DNA of 62,728 nt from Leisingera sp. ANG-Vp (GTDB taxonomy: Bacteria; Pseudomonadota; Alphaproteobacteria; Rhodobacterales; Rhodobacteraceae), in NCBI RefSeq assembly GCF_000813725.1, contig NZ_JWLD01000086.1, positions 1-62,728 on the forward strand, read 5' to 3'. This document shows positions 17,311-26,458 of this stretch, one piece after another. The notes under the pieces were generated by a model. It saw only the letters and a list, made by a program, of their open reading frames with translations. It had not been told where the DNA came from and did no database searches. How positions within the stretch are numbered: the first letter of the stretch is position 1; each line of letters starts with the position of its first letter. The translations under genes were made by a program, and so were the position numbers.

Positions 17311-19314
17311 TTACTTTTCGGAGAAGCCGATCCGGTCCAAAAGGGCACCGAAGGCGTCGCGCTCATCCCGGTTGAGCCGCGCGCCATTCTTGCCCACATC
17401 ATAGGTTGCCTTATCCTCATTTTCGCTGCGCACGGCCTTGTTCTTGGCTTCGGCTGCCTGCCGCAGCCGCCAGGTCAGCGCCTCGTCTGCAAGGCCGTCC
17501 AAATCCTCTTCGGCTTCCGCCAGCTCCGCGTCCAGCCCGCGCCGCGCTTCGAGTTTTGCGAGTTCCTCGGCCAGGGTCATGCTGGCCAGTTCGGCATCGC
17601 CGGGTTTGCGCAGGCAGGGGATGATTGCGACATGGCGAAGGGCAAAGAGGTTTTCAAGGGCATGGGGGCCCAAAGACCAGTCAATTTCCTCGCGCAGCCG
17701 GTCCGGAGCGCTGATACCGTGGCGCAGCACCATATCGCGCAATGCCGCCAGATCCGGGTCCGCGCAGTGCAGGCGTTCCAGGCTGGTCTCAAACTCCGGG
17801 ATCACGTCCGGGGTGGTGATGGCCGTGGCCAGGATCACCGCCTCGCGCATGGAGGCGAAGGATTCATCATCTGCACCCGCCACCAGCGAGGCCCGGGTGG
17901 TTGCCCGCGGCTGCGGGATCGGGCCAAAGCCTTTGCCTGGTTTCCAAGACGCGCGGGCGCCGTCGCGGAAGCCGCCGCCCTTGCCGCCCCGCTGCTGGTA
18001 GCCGCCCCCCCCGCCGCCACTGTCGCGGCCGCCGCGAAACAGCTGCCAGCGCATCTCCTTGACGTCTTCGCCGTAGTGTTTGCGTATCGACGGGTCGCGG
18101 ATCAGCTTGATCTTTTCGCGCAGGGCCTTGTCGAGCGCCGCCTTGCGCTCTGGGCTGTCAAAGACCTTGCCGTCCGTCTCCCGCTGCCACAGCAGCTTGA
18201 CCATCGGCATTGCCTGATCCAGCACCGCCTGCACCGCCTCGGGGCCTTCGGAACGGATCATGTCGTCAGGATCCTTGCCCTCTGGCATGATGGCAAAGCG
18301 CAGGGACTTGCCCGCCTCCAAAAGGGGCAGCGCCAGGTCGATCAAGCGCATCGCGGCGCGGATGCCTGCCTTGTCGCCGTCCAGCGCAATGATCGGCTCA
18401 TCCGACATCCGCCACAGCATCTGCAGCTGATTTTCGGTGATCGCAGTGCCCAGCGGCGCGACCGAGGACTGGAAGCCCCCTTCGGCCAGCGCAATCACAT
18501 CCATATAGCCTTCGGCCACCACCAGCGTGGAGCCGCGCCCCGACGCGGAACGAGCGGGGCCGTGGTTATACAGGCTGCGGCCCTTGTCGAACAATTCGGT
18601 CTCAGGCGAGTTCAGGTATTTGGCGTTGTCGTTGGGGTCCATCGCCCGGCCGCCAAAGGCGATCGCCCGGCCGCGCGCATCGCGGATCGGGAACATGATC
18701 CGGTTGCGGAACGTGTCATAAGGCTTGCCGCCCTTGTTCGAGGGCTTGGCCAGCCCGGCGCCAATGATCAGGTCCTCAGGCACGTTCTTGCCGCGCAGCG
18801 CATCCCACAGGTTCTGCCAGCCATCCGGGGCAAAGCCGATCTCCCAGCGGTCCAGCGCCTGCGCCGTCATCCCGCGCCGCTGCAGATAGGCGCGGGCATC
18901 CTGTGCCGCGCCGGTCTTGAGCTGCAGGCGGAAGAACTGCACCGCCTGCTCCATAACGTCGGCCAGCAGCGCCCGGCGGTCCTGCTTCTCCTGCGCACGC
19001 GGGTCGCGCTTGGGCATCTCCATGCCCGCCTCGCCCGCCAGGATCTCAACCGCTTCCATGAAACCGACATTCTCGGTCTCTTGCACAAACTTCAGCGCAT
19101 CGCCTTTGGCGTGGCAGCCGAAGCAGTAGTAAAACCCCTTGCGGTCCTCGACGTGAAACGACGCGGTCTTTTCGTGGTGGAACGGGCACGGGCTCCAGTA
19201 GTCGCCCTTGCCCGGCTGAGATTTACGCTGGTCCCACATGACCTTGCGCCCGACAACATCAGAGATACTGATGCGGGTGCGCAATTCGTCGAGGAAACCG
19301 GGCGGCAGCGACAT
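17311..19314 (-). CDS. dnaG: DNA primase DnaG
   Basis: A 667-residue primase that makes RNA primers at replication forks. The CHC2 zinc finger is at about 40-64 (CPFHHEK ... YYCFGCHAKGDALKF), the primase core follows, and the TOPRIM landmarks LVVAEGYMDVIALAEGG and IIALDGDKAGIRAAMRL are present. A Gly-rich linker (SGGGGGGYQQRGGKGGG) near residues 430-450 precedes the helical DnaB-binding C-terminus. The start at 19314 (MSLPPGFLDELRTRISI) is the family N-terminus; the open frame extends 34 codons further but lies in the upstream gene. The ATG is one base after the stop of that gene. Confidence 0.98.
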   Translation of the reverse strand: MSLPPGFLDELRTRISISDVVGRKVMWDQRKSQPGKGDYWSPCPFHHEKTASFHVEDRKGFYYCFGCHAKGDALKFVQETENVGFMEAVEILAGEAGMEMPKRDPRAQEKQDRRALLADVMEQAVQFFRLQLKTGAAQDARAYLQRRGMTAQALDRWEIGFAPDGWQNLWDALRGKNVPEDLIIGAGLAKPSNKGGKPYDTFRNRIMFPIRDARGRAIAFGGRAMDPNDNAKYLNSPETELFDKGRSLYNHGPARSASGRGSTLVVAEGYMDVIALAEGGFQSSVAPLGTAITENQLQMLWRMSDEPIIALDGDKAGIRAAMRLIDLALPLLEAGKSLRFAIMPEGKDPDDMIRSEGPEAVQAVLDQAMPMVKLLWQRETDGKVFDSPERKAALDKALREKIKLIRDPSIRKHYGEDVKEMRWQLFRGGRDSGGGGGGYQQRGGKGGGFRDGARASWKPGKGFGPIPQPRATTRASLVAGADDESFASMREAVILATAITTPDVIPEFETSLERLHCADPDLAALRDMVLRHGISAPDRLREEIDWSLGPHALENLFALRHVAIIPCLRKPGDAELASMTLAEELAKLEARRGLDAELAEAEEDLDGLADEALTWRLRQAAEAKNKAVRSENEDKATYDVGKNGARLNRDERDAFGALLDRIGFSEK

Positions 19315-19315
19315 G

Positions 19316-19654
19316 TCAGTTCGACTGCAGCTGCTGCTGCATCGCCTGGATCTGGTCCCAGTTCTGCAGGCACTGCTCCTCCAGCACGCCCCCCAGATCG
19401 ACACCGCGCAGATCACGCCGCTTCATCGTGTAAACATGCGCGGCCAGTTGCGGAATGGCATTGGAGAACCGCTCCGGCCACTCTGGCTCGCTGTCCAGAA
19501 TGACCTGTTCCACCTCTTCCTGCTTCACCCGGTCCAGCCGCGCCTGCTGCACCGCAGCCATGACTTGACCTTGGTATTTGCAGCTTTCTTCTTTGGTTTC
19601 AGAAGCATAGGCCGGAGCCGCCAGCAAGGCGGCTGCAAAGGCGATGCGGATCAT
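19316..19654 (-). CDS. small secreted protein coupled to dnaG
   Basis: A 112-residue protein with a signal peptide (MIRIAFAAALLAAPAYA, cleavage before SETKEESC). The mature part is helical and Gln/Glu-rich, with DRVKQEEVEQVILDSEPEWP and IPQLAAHVYTMKRRDL, and has two cysteines (SCKYQG and EEQCLQNW) that could form a disulfide. It ends one base before the dnaG ATG, so stop and start are adjacent (TGA, one base, ATG) and dnaG translation probably follows it. No family recognised. A periplasmic protein gene leading into primase is a curious pairing. Confidence 0.8.
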   Translation of the reverse strand: MIRIAFAAALLAAPAYASETKEESCKYQGQVMAAVQQARLDRVKQEEVEQVILDSEPEWPERFSNAIPQLAAHVYTMKRRDLRGVDLGGVLEEQCLQNWDQIQAMQQQLQSN

Positions 19655-19664
19655 AGATGCGCTC

Positions 19665-19687
19665 CGGGAATCAGTTGGTGATTCCCG
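19665..19687 (-). terminator. hairpin just after soxG
   Basis: CGGGAATCA/TGATTCCCG, a perfect 9-bp stem with a five-base loop, begins five bases past the soxG stop on the minus strand. It lacks a T run, so termination may be partial; it also sits 11 bases before the start of the secreted-protein gene upstream of dnaG. Confidence 0.5.
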
Positions 19688-19691
19688 AAGG

Positions 19692-20237
19692 TTACCCCCG
19701 CGCCGCCACGGCTTCCATGGCTGTTTTCAAATCATGCACAAGCGTTTTCGCCATCGAGCGGAACACCATGATCTGAAACGCCTGCGGGCCGGTGCGGGTC
19801 ACGGACGCCATCATGTGCTTCAATTCCGCCCGCACCGTATGGCCGCGCTTGAACGTCTGGTTCCGCAGATCCACTGGAACCAGACGCGCCAGCACCTCCT
19901 CGGCGCCCTTGCCCTCAAGCTTCACCACGGCCCAGGCGTCGCTCTGATCAGTCAGCGCTGCGTGTTTGGCCAGCTTGGCGTCCGGTGCGGGCCCCATCAG
20001 CAGCGCCATGTCCCGGCCAAACCAGACAGCCCGGCTGCCCGCCTTGCCAGTCGCCCGGTTCGGAGCCGGGAACGCCATGCCATGGGCTGCTTCCAGCGCC
20101 TTGCTCAGCTTGTCTTGCTGGCCCTTGAACGGTGCCACGGCCCACATCGCACCTGGATGCTCCTCGGTCAGGCTCATGCCGCCGATGGTTGCCGGAACCA
20201 GCCCTTCGCAGGGGCTTTTTGCAATCAGTTCAGCCAC
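19692..20237 (-). CDS. soxG: sarcosine oxidase gamma subunit
   Basis: A 181-residue SoxG, the small non-catalytic subunit of heterotetrameric sarcosine oxidase, which demethylates sarcosine to glycine with tetrahydrofolate as formaldehyde acceptor. The GTG at 20237 was chosen because a GGGAGGG site lies eight bases upstream and the product then begins VAELIAKSPCEGL, as in homologues; it overlaps the soxA stop by eight bases. Conserved parts include PFKGQQDKLSKAL, DQSDAWAVVKLEG and HMMASVTRTG. Last gene of the soxBDAG row. Confidence 0.92.
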   Translation of the reverse strand: MAELIAKSPCEGLVPATIGGMSLTEEHPGAMWAVAPFKGQQDKLSKALEAAHGMAFPAPNRATGKAGSRAVWFGRDMALLMGPAPDAKLAKHAALTDQSDAWAVVKLEGKGAEEVLARLVPVDLRNQTFKRGHTVRAELKHMMASVTRTGPQAFQIMVFRSMAKTLVHDLKTAMEAVAARG

Positions 20238-23175
20238 GGGCACGCCCTCCCTCAGGGTCAAAGAACACAGGCGAGACAACCTCGCACAGGGTATCGACAC
20301 CGCGCATATGGTCGACCAGACGCACGGTTTCGCCGATGCGGTCCGGGCCTTCCTTGAGGAAAGCCAGCCCGATGGGGTGCCCCAGTGTCGGCGAATAGCC
20401 GGCCGAGGTCACATAGCCCTGGTCATAGATCCGCTCGACCGGGTCGCCCGGCGTGAACAGATGCGCACCGGCGGTGATCTCCTTGGCAGCCCCCACGGGT
20501 TTCAGCCCCACCATGCGCATCCGGTCTTCGGCCATCAGGCCTTCGCGGGTGGACATTGCCTGGCCCAGAAAGGCCTTCTTCTTGGACATCATCCCCTGCA
20601 GGCCCAGGTCAAAGGCCGTCACGGTGCCGTTGATCTCGGCATGGGTGATCAGTCCCTTTTCGATCCGCAGCACATTGAGCGCTTCCATGCCATAGGCACC
20701 GCCGCCCATGGCTTCGGCCCGCTTCAGCAGCTCGCGGAACAGGGCCTCGCCATAACGCGCGGGCACCGCAACCTCATAGGCATGCTCGCCCGAGAAGGAG
20801 ATCCGGAACAAGCGGCCTTTGACGCCCAGCACGGTCGCCTCGCCGCAGCCCATGAAGGGCCAGGTCTCGCCGTTCACTTCCTCGTCCAGCAGCCCGTTCA
20901 GCAGCTCCTGCGACTTCGGCCCGGCCACGGCAAACTGCGCCCATTGCTCTGTCACCGAGGTAAAACGCACATCCCATTCCGGGTAAAGCGCCTGGGAAAC
21001 AAACTCCATATGCGCCATCACCTGCCCCGCAGCAGCGGTGGTGGTGGTCATGACATAGTGGTTTTCGCCCAGCCGCGCAGTGGTGCCGTCGTCCATGACA
21101 AAGCCGTCCTCGCGCAGCATCAACCCATAGCGGACCTTGCCCACCTTCAGAGTGCTGAAAGTGTTGGTGTAGAGGAAGTCGAGGAACTTGCCCGCATCAG
21201 CCCCCTGGATGTCGATCTTGCCCAGGGTGGAGACATCGCAGATGCCCACCGCTTTGCGCACCAGGGTCACCTCGCGGTCGCAGGACTGGCGCCAATTGGT
21301 CTCGCCCGGCTTGGGGAAATAGGCGGCCCGGTACCACAGGCCCACCTCCAGCTGATGCGCCCCGCGGTTGTCGCTCTCGCCATGCGAGGTCAGGAAGCGC
21401 TGCGGCTTGAAGCCCTCATCCGTGGCCCCTGCCCCCATCGCGCCCAGCGACACCGGCACAAAGGGCGGACGGAAGGTGGTGGTGCCGGTTTCAGGGATCG
21501 TCCGGCCGGTGGCATCCGCCAGCACAGCCAGCGCCGCCACGTTGGAGTTCTTGCCCTGATCGGTCGCCATGCCCTGGGTGGTGTAGCGCTTCATATGCTC
21601 GACCGAGCGGAAGTTCTCCACCGCCGCCTGCTTCACATCCTTGACAGTGACGTCGTTCTGGAAGTCGAGCCAGGCGCGGCCCTTGCCGGGCACCGCCCAA
21701 AGGGCGGCGATGCGGTAGGGATCATCCTCCGCATCCGGCAGATCGGCAGCCGCGGATTTCAGGCCCAGCGCTTCCAGTACCTTGCCAGCAGCCTCAGCGC
21801 CCTCGCGCAGAGCACCAGCAGTGGAGAAGGTGCCGTTGCAGGCGCCTGCTGTAACCATGCCAGGTACTGCGCCCTCGGTCGGCACAAAGGCCAGCGCCTC
21901 GCGGTTCCACTGCGGGCGGCTGTTTAGATGACAGGTCAGATGCACAGACGGGTTCCAGCCGCCGGACATCGCCAGGCAGTCGGTCTGGATCTTCTCCTCG
22001 CCCTTGACCGAGCGCACGGTGATGCTCTCGATCCGCTGGCGGCCTGCACTGCCACAAACCTGTGCGCCCTTGATCACCTGATAGGGGCCATCGACCGGAG
22101 CATCATGGCGGCTGTCGATCACCGCCGCGATATGCACGCCCGCCTCATGCAGGTCCCGCGCGGTGCGGTGGGCCTGGTCGTTGTTGGCAAACAGCGTCAC
22201 CCGTTCGCCCGGCGCCACGCCCCAGCGGTTCAGATAGGCACGCACGGCACCGGCCATCATGATGCCGGGCCGGTCGTTGTTGCGGAAAGCCACCGGACGC
22301 TCGATTGCGCCGGCTGCCAGCACTGCGTGCTTGGCTGCAATCCGCCAGAAGCATTCACGCGGCAGATGGCTGCCCTTCAGCGAATGCCGCCGCGGCAGAT
22401 GGTGCGAGACCCGTTCCAGCGCGCCATAGGTGCCCTGGTCATAAGCGCCGGTGATAGCGGTGCGGGTCATCAGCCGCACATTGTCCATCGCCTCCAGTTC
22501 GGCCAGCACTTCAGCGGCCCATTCATGGCCCGGCTTGCCGCCGATCTCCTCGCGCTCCGCCAGCAGGCGGCCGCCCATGCGGCTGTCTTCCTCGGCCAGG
22601 ATCACATCCGCACCAGCGCGGCCAGCGGTCAGCGCGGCCATCAGGCCCGCAGGGCCGGAACCGATCACCAGCACATCGCAGAAGGCAAAGGCCTTCTCAT
22701 AGGTGTCGCGGTCCGCCTCGCCCGACAACGCGCCCAATCCCGCAGCATTGCGGATCATCGGCTCGTATACTTTCTCCCAGAAAGCCGCAGGCCACATGAA
22801 AGTCTTGTAGTAGAACCCCGCACCAAAGAACGGCGCCGCCAGGTCATTCACCGCCATCACGTCGCGCTCAACCGACGGCCAGCAGTTCTGGCTGCGTGCT
22901 TCCAGCCCCTCAAACAGCTCTTGCTGGGTGGCGCGGATGTTCGGGTCCTGCTCGCCGCCGGTGCCAACGGTGACCAGCGCGTTCGGTTCCTCGCTGCCTG
23001 CGGTCAGCACACCGCGCGGGCGGTGGTATTTGAACGACCGCCCCATCAGATGCACATCATTGGCCAGCAGCGCCGAGGCCAGAGTGTCGCCCTCCAGCCC
23101 CATCATGTGGCGGCCATTGAAGCCGAACGTGATAGGCTTGGCGCCCTGGTTCAAACCTTTTCCGGGAAGTCTCAT
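20230..23175 (-). CDS. soxA: sarcosine oxidase alpha subunit
   Basis: A 981-residue SoxA. The N-terminus has a 2Fe-2S-like ferredoxin-type region without the cluster (GFNGRHMMGLEGDTLASALLAN in part), then an NAD-binding Rossmann segment (DVLVIGSGPAGLMAALTAG, near 167-185), and a C-terminal aminomethyltransferase (GcvT-like) domain from about residue 600, with DVSTLGKIDIQGADAGKFLD and GYSPTLGHPIGLAFL. The subunit binds NAD and tetrahydrofolate and channels formaldehyde. Its ATG overlaps soxD by four bases. Length and domain order are typical for the family. Confidence 0.97.
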   Translation of the reverse strand: MRLPGKGLNQGAKPITFGFNGRHMMGLEGDTLASALLANDVHLMGRSFKYHRPRGVLTAGSEEPNALVTVGTGGEQDPNIRATQQELFEGLEARSQNCWPSVERDVMAVNDLAAPFFGAGFYYKTFMWPAAFWEKVYEPMIRNAAGLGALSGEADRDTYEKAFAFCDVLVIGSGPAGLMAALTAGRAGADVILAEEDSRMGGRLLAEREEIGGKPGHEWAAEVLAELEAMDNVRLMTRTAITGAYDQGTYGALERVSHHLPRRHSLKGSHLPRECFWRIAAKHAVLAAGAIERPVAFRNNDRPGIMMAGAVRAYLNRWGVAPGERVTLFANNDQAHRTARDLHEAGVHIAAVIDSRHDAPVDGPYQVIKGAQVCGSAGRQRIESITVRSVKGEEKIQTDCLAMSGGWNPSVHLTCHLNSRPQWNREALAFVPTEGAVPGMVTAGACNGTFSTAGALREGAEAAGKVLEALGLKSAAADLPDAEDDPYRIAALWAVPGKGRAWLDFQNDVTVKDVKQAAVENFRSVEHMKRYTTQGMATDQGKNSNVAALAVLADATGRTIPETGTTTFRPPFVPVSLGAMGAGATDEGFKPQRFLTSHGESDNRGAHQLEVGLWYRAAYFPKPGETNWRQSCDREVTLVRKAVGICDVSTLGKIDIQGADAGKFLDFLYTNTFSTLKVGKVRYGLMLREDGFVMDDGTTARLGENHYVMTTTTAAAGQVMAHMEFVSQALYPEWDVRFTSVTEQWAQFAVAGPKSQELLNGLLDEEVNGETWPFMGCGEATVLGVKGRLFRISFSGEHAYEVAVPARYGEALFRELLKRAEAMGGGAYGMEALNVLRIEKGLITHAEINGTVTAFDLGLQGMMSKKKAFLGQAMSTREGLMAEDRMRMVGLKPVGAAKEITAGAHLFTPGDPVERIYDQGYVTSAGYSPTLGHPIGLAFLKEGPDRIGETVRLVDHMRGVDTLCEVVSPVFFDPEGGRARG

Positions 23176-23441
23176 TTCTCACCTCCCAGCCCGGCCTCAG
23201 AGGCCAGCTGCACATCCAGGATCTCATGGGTCGCGGTATTGCGGGTGACCTTCAGCCAGGAATTGCAGCCCATCTCGTGATACCACAGCTCATCCAGTGC
23301 CCCTGCCGGGTTCTCGCGCAGATGCACGTACTCATGCCAGGCATCCAGATCGGCGCCCTCGGCCGGGCGCACCAGCGCAGCACCTTTGTAATAGAACTCG
23401 CGGCGGTCCCTTTCGCCGCAGACCGGACAAGTGATCCTCAT
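23172..23441 (-). CDS. soxD: sarcosine oxidase delta subunit
   Basis: An 89-residue SoxD, the zinc-binding small subunit. It begins MRITCPVCGERDRREFYYKG with Cys5 and Cys8, and the second cluster LWYHEMGCNSWLKVTRNT provides His55 and Cys59. The start at 23441 gives the normal length; the open frame reaches 23498 with no homology. It overlaps soxA by four bases and is 66 bases after soxB. Confidence 0.95.
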   Translation of the reverse strand: MRITCPVCGERDRREFYYKGAALVRPAEGADLDAWHEYVHLRENPAGALDELWYHEMGCNSWLKVTRNTATHEILDVQLASEAGLGGEK

Positions 23442-23455
23442 GACCAGCGCCCTTT

Positions 23456-23490
23456 CATCTTGCAGAAAATACTCCCGCCGGAGGCAAGCC
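23456..23490 (-). repeat. recurrent GGGAGTATTTT intergenic element inside the sox operon
   Basis: On the minus strand a CCGGGCTTGCCTCCGG hairpin-like stretch is followed by CGGGAGTATTTTCTGC and AAGATGAAAGGG, lying between soxB and the soxD start. It matches the elements at 3982-4052 and 40354-40394; its purine-rich end may double as the soxD ribosome-binding site. Confidence 0.55.
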
Positions 23491-23507
23491 CGGCGCACTC
23501 AAAACGC

Positions 23508-24761
23508 TTAGTGCAGATTATGCTGCGCACCGGTCCCCTCCTCATCCATCAGGCCCACGCCGCTGCGGAAGCGGTTCAGTTTCAGCTTCGTGGCCGCGCC
23601 ATGCGGCCGGTCGGTGGCAATCAGATGCGCATAGACATGGCCTGACCCTGGCGTCGCCTTGAAGCCGCCGTAGCACCAGCCGCAGTTCAGGTAGAGGCCG
23701 TCAATGGGCGAATGATCGATAATGGGTGAGCCATCCGGCGTCATGTCCATGATGCCGCCCCAGCTGCGCAAGAGCCGCGCCTTGCTGAGGGCCGGCACCA
23801 TCGCCACAAAACTCTCCATCGTGTGCTCCACCATCGGCAGGTTCCCGCGCGCGGCGTAAGAGCTGTAGAAGTCCAGGTAGCTGCCGAACACCATGCCGCC
23901 CTTGTCGGACTGGCTGATGTAGAGGTGCCCCTCGGCAAAAGTGATGACGTGATCCACGATCGGTTTCAGCCCTTCTGAAACAAAGGCCTGCAGCACATGG
24001 CTTTCAATCGGCAGCGTGAGCCCCGCCATCGCCGCAACCTGGCCCGAGCGGCCAGCTGCGGCCAGCGCCACTTTCTTGGCACGGATCGGGCCGCGGGCGG
24101 TCTGGACACCCACCACTTTGCCGTCTTTGACGTCGATGCCGGTCACTTCGCAGTTCTGGATCAGATCCACCCCGCGCATGTCAGCGCCGCGGGCATAGCC
24201 CCAGGCCACCGCATCATGGCGGGCAGTCCCCGCCCGGCGCTGCATCAGCCCGCCCATGATCGGGAAGCGGTTGTTCTCGAAATTCAGGAACGGCGCCAGT
24301 TCGCGCACCTGCTCACGGCTCAGGATCTCGGCATCGTCGCCCTGATTGACAATCGAGTTGCCGCGGCGCACCGCAGCATCGCGCTGGCCGTCATTGTGGA
24401 ACAGGTTGATGATGCCGCGCTGGGACATCATTGCGTTGTAGTTCAGGTCCTGCTCCATCCCCTCCCACAGTTTCAGCGAGTGGGAATAGAATTCCGAGTT
24501 GCCCGGCAGGTAGTAGTTGGCGCGCACAATGGTGGTGTTGCGCCCCACGTTGCCGCCGCCAAGATAGCCTTTCTCGAGCACCGCAACATTGTTGATGCCG
24601 TGCTCCTTGGCCAGGTAATAAGCCGTCGCCAGCCCGTGGCCGCCGCCGCCAATGATCACAACATCATATTCGGATTTGGGCTCAGGGTCCCGCCAATGGG
24701 GCTTCCACCCCTTGTTTCCGGTGAGCCCCTCTTTGAGCACACGCCAGCCCGAAAACCGCAT
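23508..24761 (-). CDS. soxB: sarcosine oxidase beta subunit
   Basis: A 417-residue SoxB, the flavin subunit (non-covalent FAD and covalent FMN) that oxidises sarcosine. The dinucleotide motif is DVVIIGGGGHGLATAYYL (near 32-49), with EKGYLGGGNVGRNTTIVR typical of the family and a C-terminal FAD-contact segment LNCGWCYGGFKATPGSG. The start at 24761 has GGGAGGGACGAC upstream and gives the usual MRFSGWRVLKEGLTG N-terminus. First gene of the sox operon. Confidence 0.97.
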   Translation of the reverse strand: MRFSGWRVLKEGLTGNKGWKPHWRDPEPKSEYDVVIIGGGGHGLATAYYLAKEHGINNVAVLEKGYLGGGNVGRNTTIVRANYYLPGNSEFYSHSLKLWEGMEQDLNYNAMMSQRGIINLFHNDGQRDAAVRRGNSIVNQGDDAEILSREQVRELAPFLNFENNRFPIMGGLMQRRAGTARHDAVAWGYARGADMRGVDLIQNCEVTGIDVKDGKVVGVQTARGPIRAKKVALAAAGRSGQVAAMAGLTLPIESHVLQAFVSEGLKPIVDHVITFAEGHLYISQSDKGGMVFGSYLDFYSSYAARGNLPMVEHTMESFVAMVPALSKARLLRSWGGIMDMTPDGSPIIDHSPIDGLYLNCGWCYGGFKATPGSGHVYAHLIATDRPHGAATKLKLNRFRSGVGLMDEEGTGAQHNLH

Positions 24762-24903
24762 GTCGTCCCTCCCCGTCAAATCGCTTTCCGCTGCCCGGAA
24801 AATCTGCGGCCCGGGCCTTGGCGGCATTGCTAACTGCTTTCGCCTGCCGCTCCTAGCCCCAAGGTACAATTTGCGGCAGTTCAGCACGGCTTTGCCGCAA
24901 TTC

Positions 24904-24956
24904 ACACAAACTGGTCACTTGTGTCTAGTAATAAATACGACACCGGACGACGTATT
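24904..24956. promoter_or_regulatory. two inverted repeats upstream of soxB, possible regulator sites
   Basis: ACACAA-N9-TTGTGT (24904-24924) and AATACG-N11-CGTATT (24934-24956) lie 143-195 bases upstream of the soxB ATG. They could be operators for a sarcosine or glycine-betaine responsive regulator, or part of the sox promoter; no regulator gene is adjacent. Confidence 0.35.
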
Positions 24957-24975
24957 GCGTGCCGCGCATGAAAAA

Positions 24976-25001
24976 GGGGCAGAGAGTTTCCTCTCTGCCC
25001 C
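24976..25001 (-). terminator. strong Rho-independent terminator of the glutamate dehydrogenase gene
   Basis: GGGGCAGAGA/TCTCTGCCCC, a perfect 10-bp stem with a six-base loop, followed on the minus strand by five T residues. Confidence 0.92.
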
Positions 25002-25027
25002 GGATGCCTGCCAGTACCTGCTGATGA

Positions 25028-26458
25028 TCAGAGGCCCTTGGCGTGATAGCTCTTGGCGACCTTGTCGATCGACACCAGATATGCGGCGGTGCGCAAGTCG
25101 GTTACGTCGTCCCGGCTATGCCAGACTTCGCGCATCGACTGATAGGCCACCCGCATGGTGTCATCGAGGCCCGAGCGCACCAGCTCCAGTTCGCCCGCGC
25201 CCTTCAGATACTTGTCCTTGAAGTTCGGCGACATCGACCAGGTATCGCCCATCACGTCATCCAGGCGCTGCAATTCGTCAATCACCAGCTGGTGGCGCGC
25301 CTCTTCCTGGCGACGCTGCATGCGGCCAAAACGGATATGGGACAGGTTTTTCACCCACTCGAAGTAAGACACTGTCACACCGCCTGCGTTGGCGTACATG
25401 TCCGGAATGATCACGCAGCCCTTGTCGCGCAGGATCTCATCCGCGCCGGCGGTGACCGGGCCGTTTGCAGCCTCGATGATCAGCGGCGCCTTGACGCGCT
25501 CGGCGTTGGAGAGGTTGATCACCCCCTCCAGGGCCGCCGGGATCAGGATGTCGCAGTCCTCTTCCAGCAGCTTGGCGCCGTCTTCAAGATACTGCGCATC
25601 CGGATAACCGGTCACGCCGCCATTCTTGATGATCCAGTTGCGCACCGCCTCAACGTCGAGACCATCGGCATTATACAGGCCGCCATCGCGTTCGATAATG
25701 CCGGTGATCCGCGAGCCGTCCTCCTCGGCCAGAAACTTGGCCGCGTGGTAGCCCACGTTGCCAAGGCCCTGCACGATGATGCGTTTGCCGTCCAAAGTGC
25801 CGGACAGACCCGCAGCGGCCTTGTCTTCCTCATAGCGGAAGAACTCACGCAGGGCGTATTGCACGCCGCGGCCCGTCGCCTCGACCCGGCCCGAGATGCC
25901 GCCGGCATTCAGCGGCTTGCCGGTAACGCAGGCCTTGGCGTTGATGTCAGTGGTGTTCATCCGCGCGTACTGATCGGCAATCCAGGCCATCTCGCGCTCG
26001 CCGGTGCCCATGTCAGGCGCGGGCACGTTCTGTGACGGGTTGATCAGGTCGCGCTTGGCCAGCTCATAGGCAAAGCGGCGGGTGATCAGCTCCAGCTCAT
26101 GCTCTTCATATTCGCGCGGGTCGATGCACAAACCGCCCTTGGAGCCGCCGAACGGCGCCTCCACCAGCGCACATTTGTAAGTCATCAGCGCGGCCAGCGC
26201 CTCAACCTCATCCTGGTTCACACCGGTGGCATAGCGGATGCCGCCCTTCACAGGCTCCATATGCTCGGAATGAACCGAGCGGTAGCCGGTGAACGTATGC
26301 ATGGCGCCGCGCAGGCGCACCCCGAAACGCACCGTGTAGGTCGCGTTGCAGACGCGGATCTTCTCTTCCAGCCCGGGCGGCAGGTCCATCAGGGAAACGG
26401 CCCGGTTAAACATCAGGTCCACGCTCTCGCGGAAGCTCGGCTCTGTGCGGCTGGTCAT
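25028..26458 (-). CDS. Glu/Leu/Phe/Val dehydrogenase family, glutamate dehydrogenase
   Basis: A 476-residue amino-acid dehydrogenase, most like glutamate dehydrogenase of alphaproteobacteria. The glutamate-binding loop is PVKGGIRY (69-76), the catalytic lysine lies in PFGGSKGGLCIDP (102-114), and the Rossmann motif is IIVQGLGNVGYHAAKFL. It interconverts glutamate with 2-oxoglutarate and ammonium; coenzyme preference cannot be read with confidence. It follows nothing on its strand, has its own terminator, and shares a 338-base divergent region with the Tad-like operon. Confidence 0.93.
   Translation of the reverse strand: MTSRTEPSFRESVDLMFNRAVSLMDLPPGLEEKIRVCNATYTVRFGVRLRGAMHTFTGYRSVHSEHMEPVKGGIRYATGVNQDEVEALAALMTYKCALVEAPFGGSKGGLCIDPREYEEHELELITRRFAYELAKRDLINPSQNVPAPDMGTGEREMAWIADQYARMNTTDINAKACVTGKPLNAGGISGRVEATGRGVQYALREFFRYEEDKAAAGLSGTLDGKRIIVQGLGNVGYHAAKFLAEEDGSRITGIIERDGGLYNADGLDVEAVRNWIIKNGGVTGYPDAQYLEDGAKLLEEDCDILIPAALEGVINLSNAERVKAPLIIEAANGPVTAGADEILRDKGCVIIPDMYANAGGVTVSYFEWVKNLSHIRFGRMQRRQEEARHQLVIDELQRLDDVMGDTWSMSPNFKDKYLKGAGELELVRSGLDDTMRVAYQSMREVWHSRDDVTDLRTAAYLVSIDKVAKSYHAKGL

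Noticed and set aside
17308-19503. A 731-codon open frame on the plus strand over dnaG
   Set aside because: It is a GC-rich shadow antisense to a perfect DnaG; no domain or low-complexity-free pattern supports it.
19966-21927. A 653-codon plus-strand frame over soxG/soxA
   Set aside because: Antisense shadow of the sarcosine oxidase subunits, which have full family signatures.
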